This document shows positions 6,373-14,400 of a stretch of 18,547 nucleotides of DNA, one piece after another. How positions within the stretch are numbered: position 1 is the stretch's first letter; every line of letters begins with the position of its first letter. The notes beneath the pieces were generated by a model. That model was not told the origin of the DNA, searched no databases, and saw only the letters and a list, made by a program, of their open reading frames with translations. Both the position numbers and the translations under genes were made by a program. The stretch comes from DATIHT01 sp035480415 (lineage in GTDB: Bacteria; Patescibacteriota; Microgenomatia; Curtissbacterales; GWA2-41-24): contig DATIHT010000072.1 of the NCBI GenBank assembly GCA_035480415.1, forward strand, positions 1 through 18,547. The letters are read 5' to 3'.

Positions 6373-7911
6373 TTATGCAATCTTTCCACTGTGTAGAATC
6401 TTAGTCCATTCTGGACGGAGGCCTACGCGAAATTGATTTTCTGAGCCTCTTTTTTGAAGAATTTGCCAACGTTCGGGCGGTTGTTCGCCAACGTAATTAT
6501 AATCGGCAACAAACTCAGCCATAAGTGGTGGATTATCACCAAATAATGCTGAAGCAAAAGTAATTTTTGCCCCCAGCGCAGTTGGAAGAATTGCTACTAC
6601 GCGAACCCCGGATTCCCTTAAATCAACAGCGTCCTTATAGTTATGATCATCTTTACCCTCGGGAAATGGATTTGCGGCAAAAACAATCTTTTCTGTTTCT
6701 CTAGCAGCTTCCATTATGGCTCGTCTAATTTTATTGTTTGCGGTAAAACTTCCAAATGTAGTCAGGAGTATGGCCCTTGCTCTATTATTGGCTTTAATCT
6801 GGTCGTAATAATCGGCTGGGTTATCACCCTCTTCCGGTTTAATTCTTATAAATGGCGAGTAACCCCTAAGAATTACCGGTCTGAAATCATGGAAATAAGC
6901 GTAACTTAATGGAGGTTTTTCAGCAGTTTCTAATATTTTTGAATACTCTGTAAAAAACCTGTTTCGAATACCGCCTGCCGCAAAATCGCTCACGTCAATT
7001 AAAAGAGGATGTGAAGGAGATGTAAAACCTTTTACCAAGGTATCACTTACCTTCTCAACACCTACAGTTAGATAGGCGCCTCCAGCGTTTCCGCCCATGC
7101 ATACAAATTTTTCTTGTTGTCCTGCTTTTTTAAGCATCGATAAACTGGTAAAAGTATTTTCTAAATTCGTTCTTGCTTCTGTAAAAGGGGCATCTATGTC
7201 CTGCTGACCACCAACAAATCCAACCGAAAACGGGCAATTAGGTCCAAGCATCATAGCTGCATAAGAACTGCTGCCAGACATCGTATCTGTTCCGTGCGCG
7301 ATTATGAATCCGTTGAATTTTTGTTTGAGATTTTCACTTGCATTGTTCCAGATATAACTCATCGCAATTACCAATTCTGCGTTGTAATCAATCTCCATTT
7401 GAGAACTGTCCATCAAAGTCGGAAAATCCATGCTGGCAATTCCATAATCTTCCTTTACAGCGCCGCTTATTCTACTTAACAAATAATCTACGCTAAGCCC
7501 GGCGACTCTTACCCTTGTGCCATCTGTTCTTTGTTCTTCGTGAGACGCTATTGTTCCGCCCGTTCCAATCATTCCGACCACGCCTTCAAAAGAAGAATCT
7601 GCGGCCTTTTCTTCAAGCTGCATTAAAAGAACAATAACTCTCTCTTTCTCAATAATTCTTAAGTTTTCTATATCAAAAGGATCTTCTATAAGCTTGGTGT
7701 TGTTATTTTCTAACAAATAGAGGTTCCCTTTGGGAATAAAAGGGGCTGTTGGGTCATAAGCGTCAGGATTAAAACTGCCACTCTTCCAAGGGTTTCCTTC
7801 GTCTACGATCCATGGCCCTCTAGTGTGTCTTGCATGTTCTCTTCGCAGAGAGCTTACTGCTGTAGAGAATGCAGCTTCGGGATTGGGAATAAATACATCT
7901 GGACGGTTCAT
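6373..7911 (-). CDS. L-asparaginase-family protein with ~110-aa N-terminal extension and no obvious catalytic Lys
   Basis: The core matches the bacterial asparaginase/GatD fold. It has the nucleophile loop GTGGTIAS (T120), the Asp/Ser motif DSSQM (168-172) and HGTDTM (206-211, T208-D209). The family triad also needs a Lys just before the next strand ('KPVV.TG'); here that segment reads NCPFSVGFVGG (225-235) with no Lys. Residues 1-110 form an unrecognised extension (asparaginases are usually about 330 aa; this is 512), with no signal peptide. I start at ATG 7911 rather than the upstream in-frame ATG 7953, because a TATAAT box (7924-7929) lies between them. It is divergent from gatC, and GatD-type proteins are asparaginase relatives, but GatA and GatB are present here. 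Amide hydrolysis is uncertain. Confidence 0.8.
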   Translation of the reverse strand: MNRPDVFIPNPEAAFSTAVSSLRREHARHTRGPWIVDEGNPWKSGSFNPDAYDPTAPFIPKGNLYLLENNNTKLIEDPFDIENLRIIEKERVIVLLMQLEEKAADSSFEGVVGMIGTGGTIASHEEQRTDGTRVRVAGLSVDYLLSRISGAVKEDYGIASMDFPTLMDSSQMEIDYNAELVIAMSYIWNNASENLKQKFNGFIIAHGTDTMSGSSSYAAMMLGPNCPFSVGFVGGQQDIDAPFTEARTNLENTFTSLSMLKKAGQQEKFVCMGGNAGGAYLTVGVEKVSDTLVKGFTSPSHPLLIDVSDFAAGGIRNRFFTEYSKILETAEKPPLSYAYFHDFRPVILRGYSPFIRIKPEEGDNPADYYDQIKANNRARAILLTTFGSFTANNKIRRAIMEAARETEKIVFAANPFPEGKDDHNYKDAVDLRESGVRVVAILPTALGAKITFASALFGDNPPLMAEFVADYNYVGEQPPERWQILQKRGSENQFRVGLRPEWTKILHSGKIA

Positions 7912-7923
7912 GTTTGAGGGCAG

Positions 7924-7953
7924 ATTATAACAAAAGGAGAAGCAGTACTTCAA
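7924..7953 (-). promoter_or_regulatory. Promoter of the asparaginase-like gene
   Basis: On the minus strand, TTGAAG (7953-7948) is followed by an 18-nt spacer and TATAAT (7929-7924) with a TGT extension. The -10 ends 12 nt before ATG 7911. This placement decides the start codon, because ATG 7953 lies upstream of the -10. Confidence 0.7.
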
Positions 7954-7987
7954 CTATAGGGCTTTTCCACTCAGGAATGTTTTCATA

Positions 7988-7993
7988 TATAAT
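7988..7993 (+). promoter_or_regulatory. -10 box of the gatCAB operon
   Basis: TATAAT ends 7 nt before ATG 8001. The upstream in-frame ATG 7914 would precede the promoter and overlap the divergent one, so it is rejected. Two divergent promoters share the 89-nt space between the starts at 7911 and 8001. Confidence 0.7.
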
Positions 7994-8000
7994 ACAAAGC

Positions 8001-8291
8001 ATGAAGATCAACATTAAGCATGTCGCGCAGTTGGCGAATCTTAAACTTACGGCAGAGGAAGAAAAAACCTTCGAAAAACAATTAGGCGAAGTTTTGGAAT
8101 ATGTTTCTCAGTTAGATAAAGTAAACACCGAAAAAATTGAACCCATCGGTCACATCACTGGCCTTGAAAATGTAGGCAGAGAAGATGTTGCCGCACCGTC
8201 GCTTACTCAGGAGGATGCAATCGGACAAGCGGCCAAAATACACAATGGCTTTGTGGCTGTTGATGCCATTTTTGATGAAAACGATGAATAA
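8001..8291 (+). CDS. gatC: Asp-tRNA(Asn)/Glu-tRNA(Gln) amidotransferase subunit C
   Basis: A small subunit that wraps around GatA and stabilises the GatCAB complex, which converts misacylated Glu-tRNA(Gln) and/or Asp-tRNA(Asn) to the amide form. The 96-aa product has the typical opening IKHVAQLANLKLTAEEE (residues 5-21), the QLGEVLEYVSQLDKVNTEKIEP helix region and a C-terminal REDVAAPSLTQEDAIGQA segment followed by FVAVDAIF. The ATG at 8001 follows the -10 box by 7 nt. A palindromic element (8299-8342) starts 7 nt after the stop and fills most of the 60-nt gap to gatA. Confidence 0.93.
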   Translation: MKINIKHVAQLANLKLTAEEEKTFEKQLGEVLEYVSQLDKVNTEKIEPIGHITGLENVGREDVAAPSLTQEDAIGQAAKIHNGFVAVDAIFDENDE

Positions 8292-8298
8292 CATAGAG

Positions 8299-8342
8299 TT
8301 GAGGAACGTCCTCCCGATGCCAAATTCGAGGACTCACCTCAA
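8299..8342 (+). repeat. Palindromic element E4 between gatC and gatA
   Basis: A 44-nt hairpin with outer stem TTGAGG/CCTCAA, inner stem GTCCTC/GAGGAC and a 14-nt loop containing CCGATGCCA. The AA/CA internal loop is present, but a C/T mismatch next to it enlarges it to 3x3. It ends 9 nt before the gatA ATG, in the place a Shine-Dalgarno sequence would occupy. Confidence 0.82.
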
Positions 8343-8351
8343 GCCAAAAAA

Positions 8352-9767
8352 ATGATGGATATTACAGATCTAACAATTAAAGATGCAAGTAGTCTTCTTA
8401 CTTCCAAAGAAGTAAAAGCAGAAGAGTTGGCAAAGGCCTTTTTGGAAAGGACAATAAGCCTTAATAAGAAGCTGAATTCGTTCATAACCGTAACAGAAGA
8501 TGAAGCGTTGGAACAGGCAAGAAAAGTAGACGAGTTGATTGCTGACAAACAACCACTTTCTCCACTTGCAGGAATCCCAATTGGACTAAAAGACCTTTTT
8601 TCTACCAAAGGTACAAAAACTACCGCAGCTTCTAAAGTTTTAGAAAACTATATTCCACCATATGACGCAACAGTAGTTACTAAATTACGGGACGCCAATG
8701 CAGTTTTTATCGGCAAAACAAATCTAGACGCCTTTGCTCATGGTTCTAGCGGAGAAAATTCGGATTTTGGTCATACACGAAATCCCTACGATCTTGAGAG
8801 AGTTCCAGGTGGATCATCCTCTGGCTCTGCAACATCCGTTGCGGCAAGTCAGGTTTTGGCAGCAACCGCAACAGATACTGGTGGCTCGATTAGATTACCT
8901 GCTAGTTTTTGTAACTTAGTTGGAATTAAGCCAACATACGGAAGAGTATCCAGATATGGAATTATCGCAATGGCGTCCTCCCTCGATGCTATCGGACACC
9001 TTACAAAAACTGTCTACGACAACGCTTTAATGCTCAACGTGACAGCCGGAAAAGACGAGATGGATGCAACAACGTCTCCAAACAAACCAGACGATTATGT
9101 AAGTGAAATAGAAAAGGGAGTAGACGGGGTAAAAATTGGCCTGCCAAAAGAGTACTTTAAAGACCTAAAAGGAGACGTAAAAGACCTAATAATGAAAGCT
9201 GTCAAAAAACTGGAATCACTTGGTGCAAAAGTAGAGGAGATTAGTCTTCCAAACACAGAATACGGAATAGCCACATACTATATTATTCAGCCATCAGAAG
9301 TTTCATCAAACTTAGCCCGATATGACGGAATTCGCTTCGGAAACAGGCGAACTTCATTTGGAGCAGAAGCCAAAAGAAGAATAATGCTTGGCACATTTAC
9401 ACTTTCTTCCGGTTACTACGACGCTTACTACTTAAAAGCGATGAAAGTTAGAAGATTAATGAGAGAAGATTTCACAAAATCTTTTCACGAAGTTGACGTA
9501 ATTATTGCGCCAACTTCTCCAACTCCACCTTTTAAAATTGGCGAAAAGATGAGTGATCCGCTTTCTATGTATCTTTCGGACATATTTACGCCAACTATCA
9601 ATCTTGCAGGCGTACCCAGCCTCAATGTACCTTGTGGATTCTTAGATGGTTTACCAATGGGAATGCAGATAATCGGTCCGGATTTTAGCGAAAAACTGCT
9701 TTACCAAGTAGGTCATGCTTATGAACAGGAAACAAAATGGTATGAAAAGAAGCCAAAGATCGATTAA
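8352..9767 (+). CDS. gatA: Asp-tRNA(Asn)/Glu-tRNA(Gln) amidotransferase subunit A (amidase)
   Basis: The glutaminase subunit, which releases ammonia from Gln and channels it to GatB. The 471-aa amidase-signature protein has the Ser-cisSer-Lys triad at K80 (GIPIGLKD), S155 (VPGGSSSGSA) and S179 (DTGGSIRLPASF), one residue off the numbering I recall for S. aureus GatA. The C-terminal block NLAGVPSLNVPCGFLDGLPMGMQIIG is also typical. The start is ATGATG at 8352/8355; I use the first. No Shine-Dalgarno is visible, and hairpin E4 ends 9 nt upstream, so initiation may depend on RNA structure or on gatC translation. The stop codon lies inside a 7-bp tandem repeat leading to gatB. Confidence 0.96.
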   Translation: MMDITDLTIKDASSLLTSKEVKAEELAKAFLERTISLNKKLNSFITVTEDEALEQARKVDELIADKQPLSPLAGIPIGLKDLFSTKGTKTTAASKVLENYIPPYDATVVTKLRDANAVFIGKTNLDAFAHGSSGENSDFGHTRNPYDLERVPGGSSSGSATSVAASQVLAATATDTGGSIRLPASFCNLVGIKPTYGRVSRYGIIAMASSLDAIGHLTKTVYDNALMLNVTAGKDEMDATTSPNKPDDYVSEIEKGVDGVKIGLPKEYFKDLKGDVKDLIMKAVKKLESLGAKVEEISLPNTEYGIATYYIIQPSEVSSNLARYDGIRFGNRRTSFGAEAKRRIMLGTFTLSSGYYDAYYLKAMKVRRLMREDFTKSFHEVDVIIAPTSPTPPFKIGEKMSDPLSMYLSDIFTPTINLAGVPSLNVPCGFLDGLPMGMQIIGPDFSEKLLYQVGHAYEQETKWYEKKPKID

Positions 9768-9796
9768 AGATTGATGATTAAGGATTAAGGATAAAT
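9762..9796 (+). repeat. 7-bp tandem repeat (five units) in the gatA-gatB junction
   Basis: Five consecutive heptamers fit the unit GATTAAG: GATTAAA, GATTGAT, GATTAAG, GATTAAG, GATAAAT. The first contains the gatA stop TAA. The junctions create two AAGGAT sequences (about 9780-9785 and 9787-9792). The second ends 10 nt before the gatB ATG and can act as a Shine-Dalgarno. Unit number could vary by slippage. Confidence 0.75.
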
Positions 9797-9802
9797 AAAA
9801 AA

Positions 9803-11179
9803 ATGATAGACGATTACGAAGTTATTATTGGTCTTGAGATCCATGTTGAGCTGAAAACACAAAGCAAGATGTTTTGTAGTTGTTCTGCCGAATATTTTGG
9901 CGAAAAACCAAACACACATACTTGCCCTGTTTGTCTTGGTCTACCAGGCGCAATGCCTGTTGCCAATCTTTTGGCCATACAATATAGCCAAATGTTAGGC
10001 ATGGCAGTAAATTGCGACAACCCATTGAACACAAAGTTTGATCGTAAGAACTATTTTTACCCAGATTTACCAAAAGGCTTTCAGATTTCGCAATATGATC
10101 TGCCTTTTTCACAAAACGGTTTCACAAATATAAGTATCAAAAGTGACAAAGGTATCAAGAGTATCAAAAGAATTGGAATAACAAGGGCTCATCTGGAAGA
10201 AGATACGGGAAAGCTTACCCACGCCACAGTAGACGGCAAAAAAGTAACTTTAATCGATTACAACAGAAGCAGTGTGCCGCTTTTGGAGATTGTTTCCGAA
10301 CCCGACATGAGATCTGCAGAAGAAGCAAAAGCTTATGCCCAGAAGATTCATCAAATAGTTAGATACATAGGAATCTCGGACGCAGACATGGAAGAGGGCA
10401 GTATGAGAATAGAGCCAAACGTCTCGCTTTGCTCGCGTAATAATAAAAATACTACAAATAATACCAATAACAAATTACCAAGTTATAAGGTAGAGCTGAA
10501 AAATATTAACTCGTTTAAGTTTGCAGAAAAAGCAATTAACTTTGAGATTAAACGTCAGGCAGAAATATTAGACAGGGGAGAGACACCCATACAGGAAACT
10601 AGGGGATGGAACGAAAATAAGAATGAAACGGTTAGTCAGAGAAGTAAAGAAGAAGCACACGATTATAGATATTTCCCAGAGCCAGATATTCCGCCATTTG
10701 TATTTGCAAAAAAATACATCGACGGCCTAAAGGCAAAAATTCCTGAACTACCTGATGCAAAATTGGAAAGATTCCAAAAAGATTATCAACTTTCAGAATA
10801 TGACGCCGAAATATTAACACGAGACATAGAAATGGCAGATTACTTTGATGAGGCGACAAAAGCCGGCAAGGAAGCAGACTTAACACCAAAACAAATCGCA
10901 AACGTCATAATTAACAAAAAACCGGATATCGGAAAAATTTTACCGGCAACTCTGGTTAAAGACATCAAAGCCTCGAGTCAAAAAGCGACAGTTAACCAAA
11001 ACGATCTAAACAAGGCAGTAGAAGAAGTTATTTCTGAAAATAAAAAAGCAGCAGAAGATTACATGAGCGGTAAAGAAAACATATTGATGTTTTTGGTAGG
11101 CCAGGTAATGAGAAAACTTGAAGGCAAGGCAGACGCAAACGAAGTAAAAGAAGCGCTGATAAAAGAACTCAAAAAATAA
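9803..11179 (+). CDS. gatB: Asp-tRNA(Asn)/Glu-tRNA(Gln) amidotransferase subunit B
   Basis: The kinase/transamidase and tRNA-binding subunit: it phosphorylates the misacylated amino acid and amidates it with ammonia from GatA. The 458-aa product opens with YEVIIGLEIHVEL and has the zinc cysteines C25, C27, C41 and C44 (CSC...CPVC), EEDTGKLTH, DYNRSSVPLLEIVSEPD, GSMRIEPNVS and VELKNINSF. It ends with the helical tail/YqeY-type domain (about 330-458), which holds tRNA. An Asn/Thr/Lys-rich insertion (N213-K224) interrupts the usual short loop before the VELKN strand. The start has an AAGGAT Shine-Dalgarno supplied by the heptamer repeat. Element E5 begins 7 nt after the stop. Confidence 0.96.
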   Translation: MIDDYEVIIGLEIHVELKTQSKMFCSCSAEYFGEKPNTHTCPVCLGLPGAMPVANLLAIQYSQMLGMAVNCDNPLNTKFDRKNYFYPDLPKGFQISQYDLPFSQNGFTNISIKSDKGIKSIKRIGITRAHLEEDTGKLTHATVDGKKVTLIDYNRSSVPLLEIVSEPDMRSAEEAKAYAQKIHQIVRYIGISDADMEEGSMRIEPNVSLCSRNNKNTTNNTNNKLPSYKVELKNINSFKFAEKAINFEIKRQAEILDRGETPIQETRGWNENKNETVSQRSKEEAHDYRYFPEPDIPPFVFAKKYIDGLKAKIPELPDAKLERFQKDYQLSEYDAEILTRDIEMADYFDEATKAGKEADLTPKQIANVIINKKPDIGKILPATLVKDIKASSQKATVNQNDLNKAVEEVISENKKAAEDYMSGKENILMFLVGQVMRKLEGKADANEVKEALIKELKK

Positions 11180-11186
11180 TCACGCG

Positions 11187-11232
11187 TTTGAGGAACGTCC
11201 TCTCCGATGCCAGCCCGAGGACGCACCTCAAA
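11187..11232 (+). repeat. Palindromic element E5 downstream of gatB
   Basis: A 46-nt hairpin with 7-bp outer stem TTTGAGG/CCTCAAA, AA/CA internal loop, 7-bp inner stem CGTCCTC/GAGGACG and a 14-nt loop sharing CCGATGCCA with E4. A T6 run lies at 11238-11243. An alternative pairing, CGAGG 11216-11220 with CCTCG 11233-11237, would sit directly before those Ts, so this copy could act in termination of gatCAB. Confidence 0.85.
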
Positions 11233-11248
11233 CCTCGTTTTTTGCTAA

Positions 11249-11290
11249 ATCAGCAGTTTGCAATGCTTGCAAACTCTGATATATCTTTTG
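11249..11290 (+). terminator. Long bulged palindrome with T-rich tail (terminator or operator)
   Basis: A 9-bp perfect arm, AGTTTGCAA (11255-11263) and TTGCAAACT (11267-11275), surrounds a 3-nt loop. It is extended by ATCAG/CTGAT with a single bulged C at 11254, giving 14 bp. ATATCTTTT follows, consistent with an intrinsic terminator for gatCAB. The almost perfect 21-bp core could instead be a dimeric-regulator operator, lying 46 bp upstream of the dnaE -10. Confidence 0.6.
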
Positions 11291-11325
11291 TGCAAAACCA
11301 CATGGTAAAAAAAAAGCACAAAAGT

Positions 11326-11331
11326 TATAAT
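11326..11331 (+). promoter_or_regulatory. -10 box of dnaE with an untranslated leader
   Basis: TATAAT lies 79 nt before ATG 11411, unlike the leaderless units elsewhere in the window. The -35 candidate at 17-nt spacing is weak (TGGTAA, 11303-11308). The predicted leader of about 70 nt contains the perfect hairpin E6. Confidence 0.55.
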
Positions 11332-11362
11332 AAACCGTCTAAAAGCCCGACAAGCTCAAAGT

Positions 11363-11399
11363 GAGGTCCGACCTCGCGTAGAGCCCGAGGTCGGACCTC
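11363..11399 (+). repeat. Perfect hairpin E6 in the dnaE leader
   Basis: The 14-nt arm GAGGTCCGACCTCG (11363-11376) is the exact reverse complement of 11386-11399, with a 9-nt loop. Each arm is also self-palindromic (GAGGTC/GACCTC), so it can fold as one long hairpin or two short ones. It ends 11 nt before the dnaE start, where ribosome access would be affected. Confidence 0.85.
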
Positions 11400-11410
11400 G
11401 AGAAAAAGAA

Positions 11411-14400
11411 ATGCCTAATTTTGCTCACCTTCATGTTCATAGCGAATATTCACTCCTAGACGGTCTTTCTAAAATTCCAAAACTTGTTTCCCAGGCAAAA
11501 ATGATGGGAATGAAGCATTTGGCAATCACCGATCACGGTAATTTATACGGCGCTATCAAATTTTATGAAGAATGCAAAAAAGAAGGAATAAACCCTGTAA
11601 TTGGCTGCGAGATGTACATTGCCCCCAGAAGCCATACGGATAAGGAAACAGGTAAAGATACCGATTACTCCCACTTAACAGTTCTGGCAAAAAATTACGA
11701 AGGATACAAAAACCTAATGCGTCTGGTAACTATTTCGCAGCTGGAAGGTTTCTACTACCGCCCAAGAGTCGACAAGGAACTTTTGGCAAAATATTCACAA
11801 GGCTTAATGGCACTTTCCGGCTGCCCTTCTTCTGAACTTGCCAAACTGCTAATTGTCACAGACGAAAAAGCAGCAATTGCAAAAGTAAAAGAATATCAAC
11901 ATATTTTTGGTGAGGAAAATTATTTTTTGGAAGTCCAAAGACACAATTTTGAAGAGTTTAAAACAGCGCACCAGGAAGGTACCGAAATCTACAACGATTT
12001 GGACAGGATGGCAAAGGCCGAAACAAAGATAATCGCAGGTTCCAAAAAACTTGCAAAAGAACTTAATATCCCCCTTGTTGCAACCAACGATCTTCACTAT
12101 GTAATGGCAACAGACGCCCAGGCACAGGATGCAATTGTTTGTATTCAAACCGGTAAAAACATACAGGACACAAAAAGACTAAGAATGATAGATTCACCGA
12201 CCTATTACCTAAAAAGCGCGCAGGAAATGGCAGATCTATTTGAAGATATGCCGGAGGCGGTCGAAAATTCAATTAAGGTTGCAGAAAAATCCAACATAGA
12301 AATTCCACTCCATAAAGTTGCTTTTCCAAACTTTAAAGTACCCGAAGAAACCAATCCGGATGAGTATTTAAAAAAACTCGTATATGAGGGAATAGTACAA
12401 AAAGTTGAGGAAGTTACAGAAGAAATAGAAAAAAGACTTGAATACGAACTTTCTGTAATTTCTAAAAAAGGTTACTCGACATATTTTTTAGTAGTTGCCG
12501 ATTTTGTTAACTGGACAAGAAACCAGGGAATAATTTCAACAACAAGGGGTTCTGCGGCAGGAAGCTTAGTTTCTTACGCAATCGGCATAACTGCGGTCAA
12601 TCCTCTGGATTTCAAGCTGCCGTTTGAAAGATTCCTGAACCTTTATCGTCCTTCTCTTCCGGATATCGACACCGATTTTGCAGATAACAGACGCGACGAA
12701 GTTATCCAGTATGTGCGCGACAAGTACGGCAGCGAAAAAGTTGCCCAAATTGGTACTTTTGGAACCATGATGGCAAGGGCAGCAGTACGTGATGTTGCAA
12801 GAGTTTTGGGCTGGCCATATGCAAAGGCAGACAGGATTGCCAAATTGATCCCAATCGGCGCCCAAGGCTTCCATATGTCCCTGGACAAAGCAAAGGGCAT
12901 CAACAAAGAATTTGGCCAGCTTTACGAACAAGACGCCGAGGTTAAAGAGTTAATTGATCTTGCCGAAAAAGTAGAAGGCAACGCCAGACATGTTTCTGTG
13001 CACGCAGCAGGTGTTGTTATTGGCCCAAAAGATCTAGCAGAGTACACTCCCCTCCAAAAAGAAACGACCGGTGAAAAAATAATAACCCAGTATGACATGC
13101 ACGATGTGGAAACAGCAGGTTTGGTCAAAATGGATTTTTTGGGAATACGAAATTTGTCTATTTTAGGACAGGCTGTCGAAATTGTTTCCGATACTTATGG
13201 TGAAAAAATAGATCTTTCCAAAATTCCACTGGATGATAAAAAAGCTTTTGCGCTTTTGGCAAAAGGAGAAACCATGGGTCTTTTCCAGCTTGGCGGAACT
13301 GGCATGACCAGATATTTAAAGGAGTTGAAACCAACAAATATTTTCGACATCATGGCAATGATTTCACTCTTTCGACCCGGTCCTATGAACTCTATTCCGG
13401 AATTTATAGAAAGAAAACATAATTCCAAAAAAATTCACTACTACGATCCAAGGATGGAAGAGTATCTGGACCAATCTTACGGAGTTATCGTTTACCAGGA
13501 CGATGTACTTTTAACTGCCATCAATATTGCCGGCTACAACTGGGAAGAAGCAGATAACTTTAGAAAAGCTATGGGTAAAAAAATCCCGGCAGAAATGGCC
13601 AAGCAAAAAGAAAAATTCACAGAAGGTGCAATAAAAAACGGCATGTCAACCCAAAAAGCAGAAGGCTTATTTAAACTGATAGAGCCGTTTGCTGCATACG
13701 GTTTTAACAAAGCCCATGCTGCTTCCTACGCGATTATTGCCTACCAAACAGCCTACATGAAAGCAAATTATCCGGTTGAATTTATGACAGCGGTAATGAC
13801 TGCAGAATCCGACGACACAGACAAGATAGCTTCAGCAGTTGCAGAATGTGCAAAGATGAACATTGCGGTTTTCCCCCCGGACGTTAACAAATCCCAGACC
13901 GGTTTTGCAATAGAAGGAGAAAAGGCAAACAAAGGTATTCGTTTTGGTCTTTCTGCAATTAAAAATGTTGGCAAGGCGGCAATAGAAGCAATAATTTCCC
14001 AGCGCGACGAAAATGGAGAGTTTAAATCCTTAAACGATTTTGCAAGCAGGGTAAACCTGCGTGTAGTAAATAAAAAAACTTTAGAAAGTTTAATAAAAGC
14101 CGGTGCCATGGATAAATTCGGAAAAAGAAATGCTATGTTAAAAGTACTGGAAGAGTTAAAAAACGCGAACTCTTCACTTTCAAAGTCCGTAGCAGAGGGC
14201 CAGGGATCGCTTTTTTCCGATGCAGATATAAAGGAAGAAAAAGCGAATTCTTCAATCACTCTGGACAAATTTTTGGACGATATTGAAGAAGCCCCCAAAG
14301 AAGAAATACTTTCCTGGGAAAGACAACTGCTTGGGCTTTATCTGACCGAGCACCCGCTCACCAAAGTTTCTTCGATATTGGAAAAGGCAACCACTGCTCA

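Noticed and set aside
7912..7953. Upstream start (ATG 7953) for the asparaginase-like gene
   Set aside because: The TATAAT box at 7924-7929 lies between this ATG and ATG 7911, so the transcript cannot include it.
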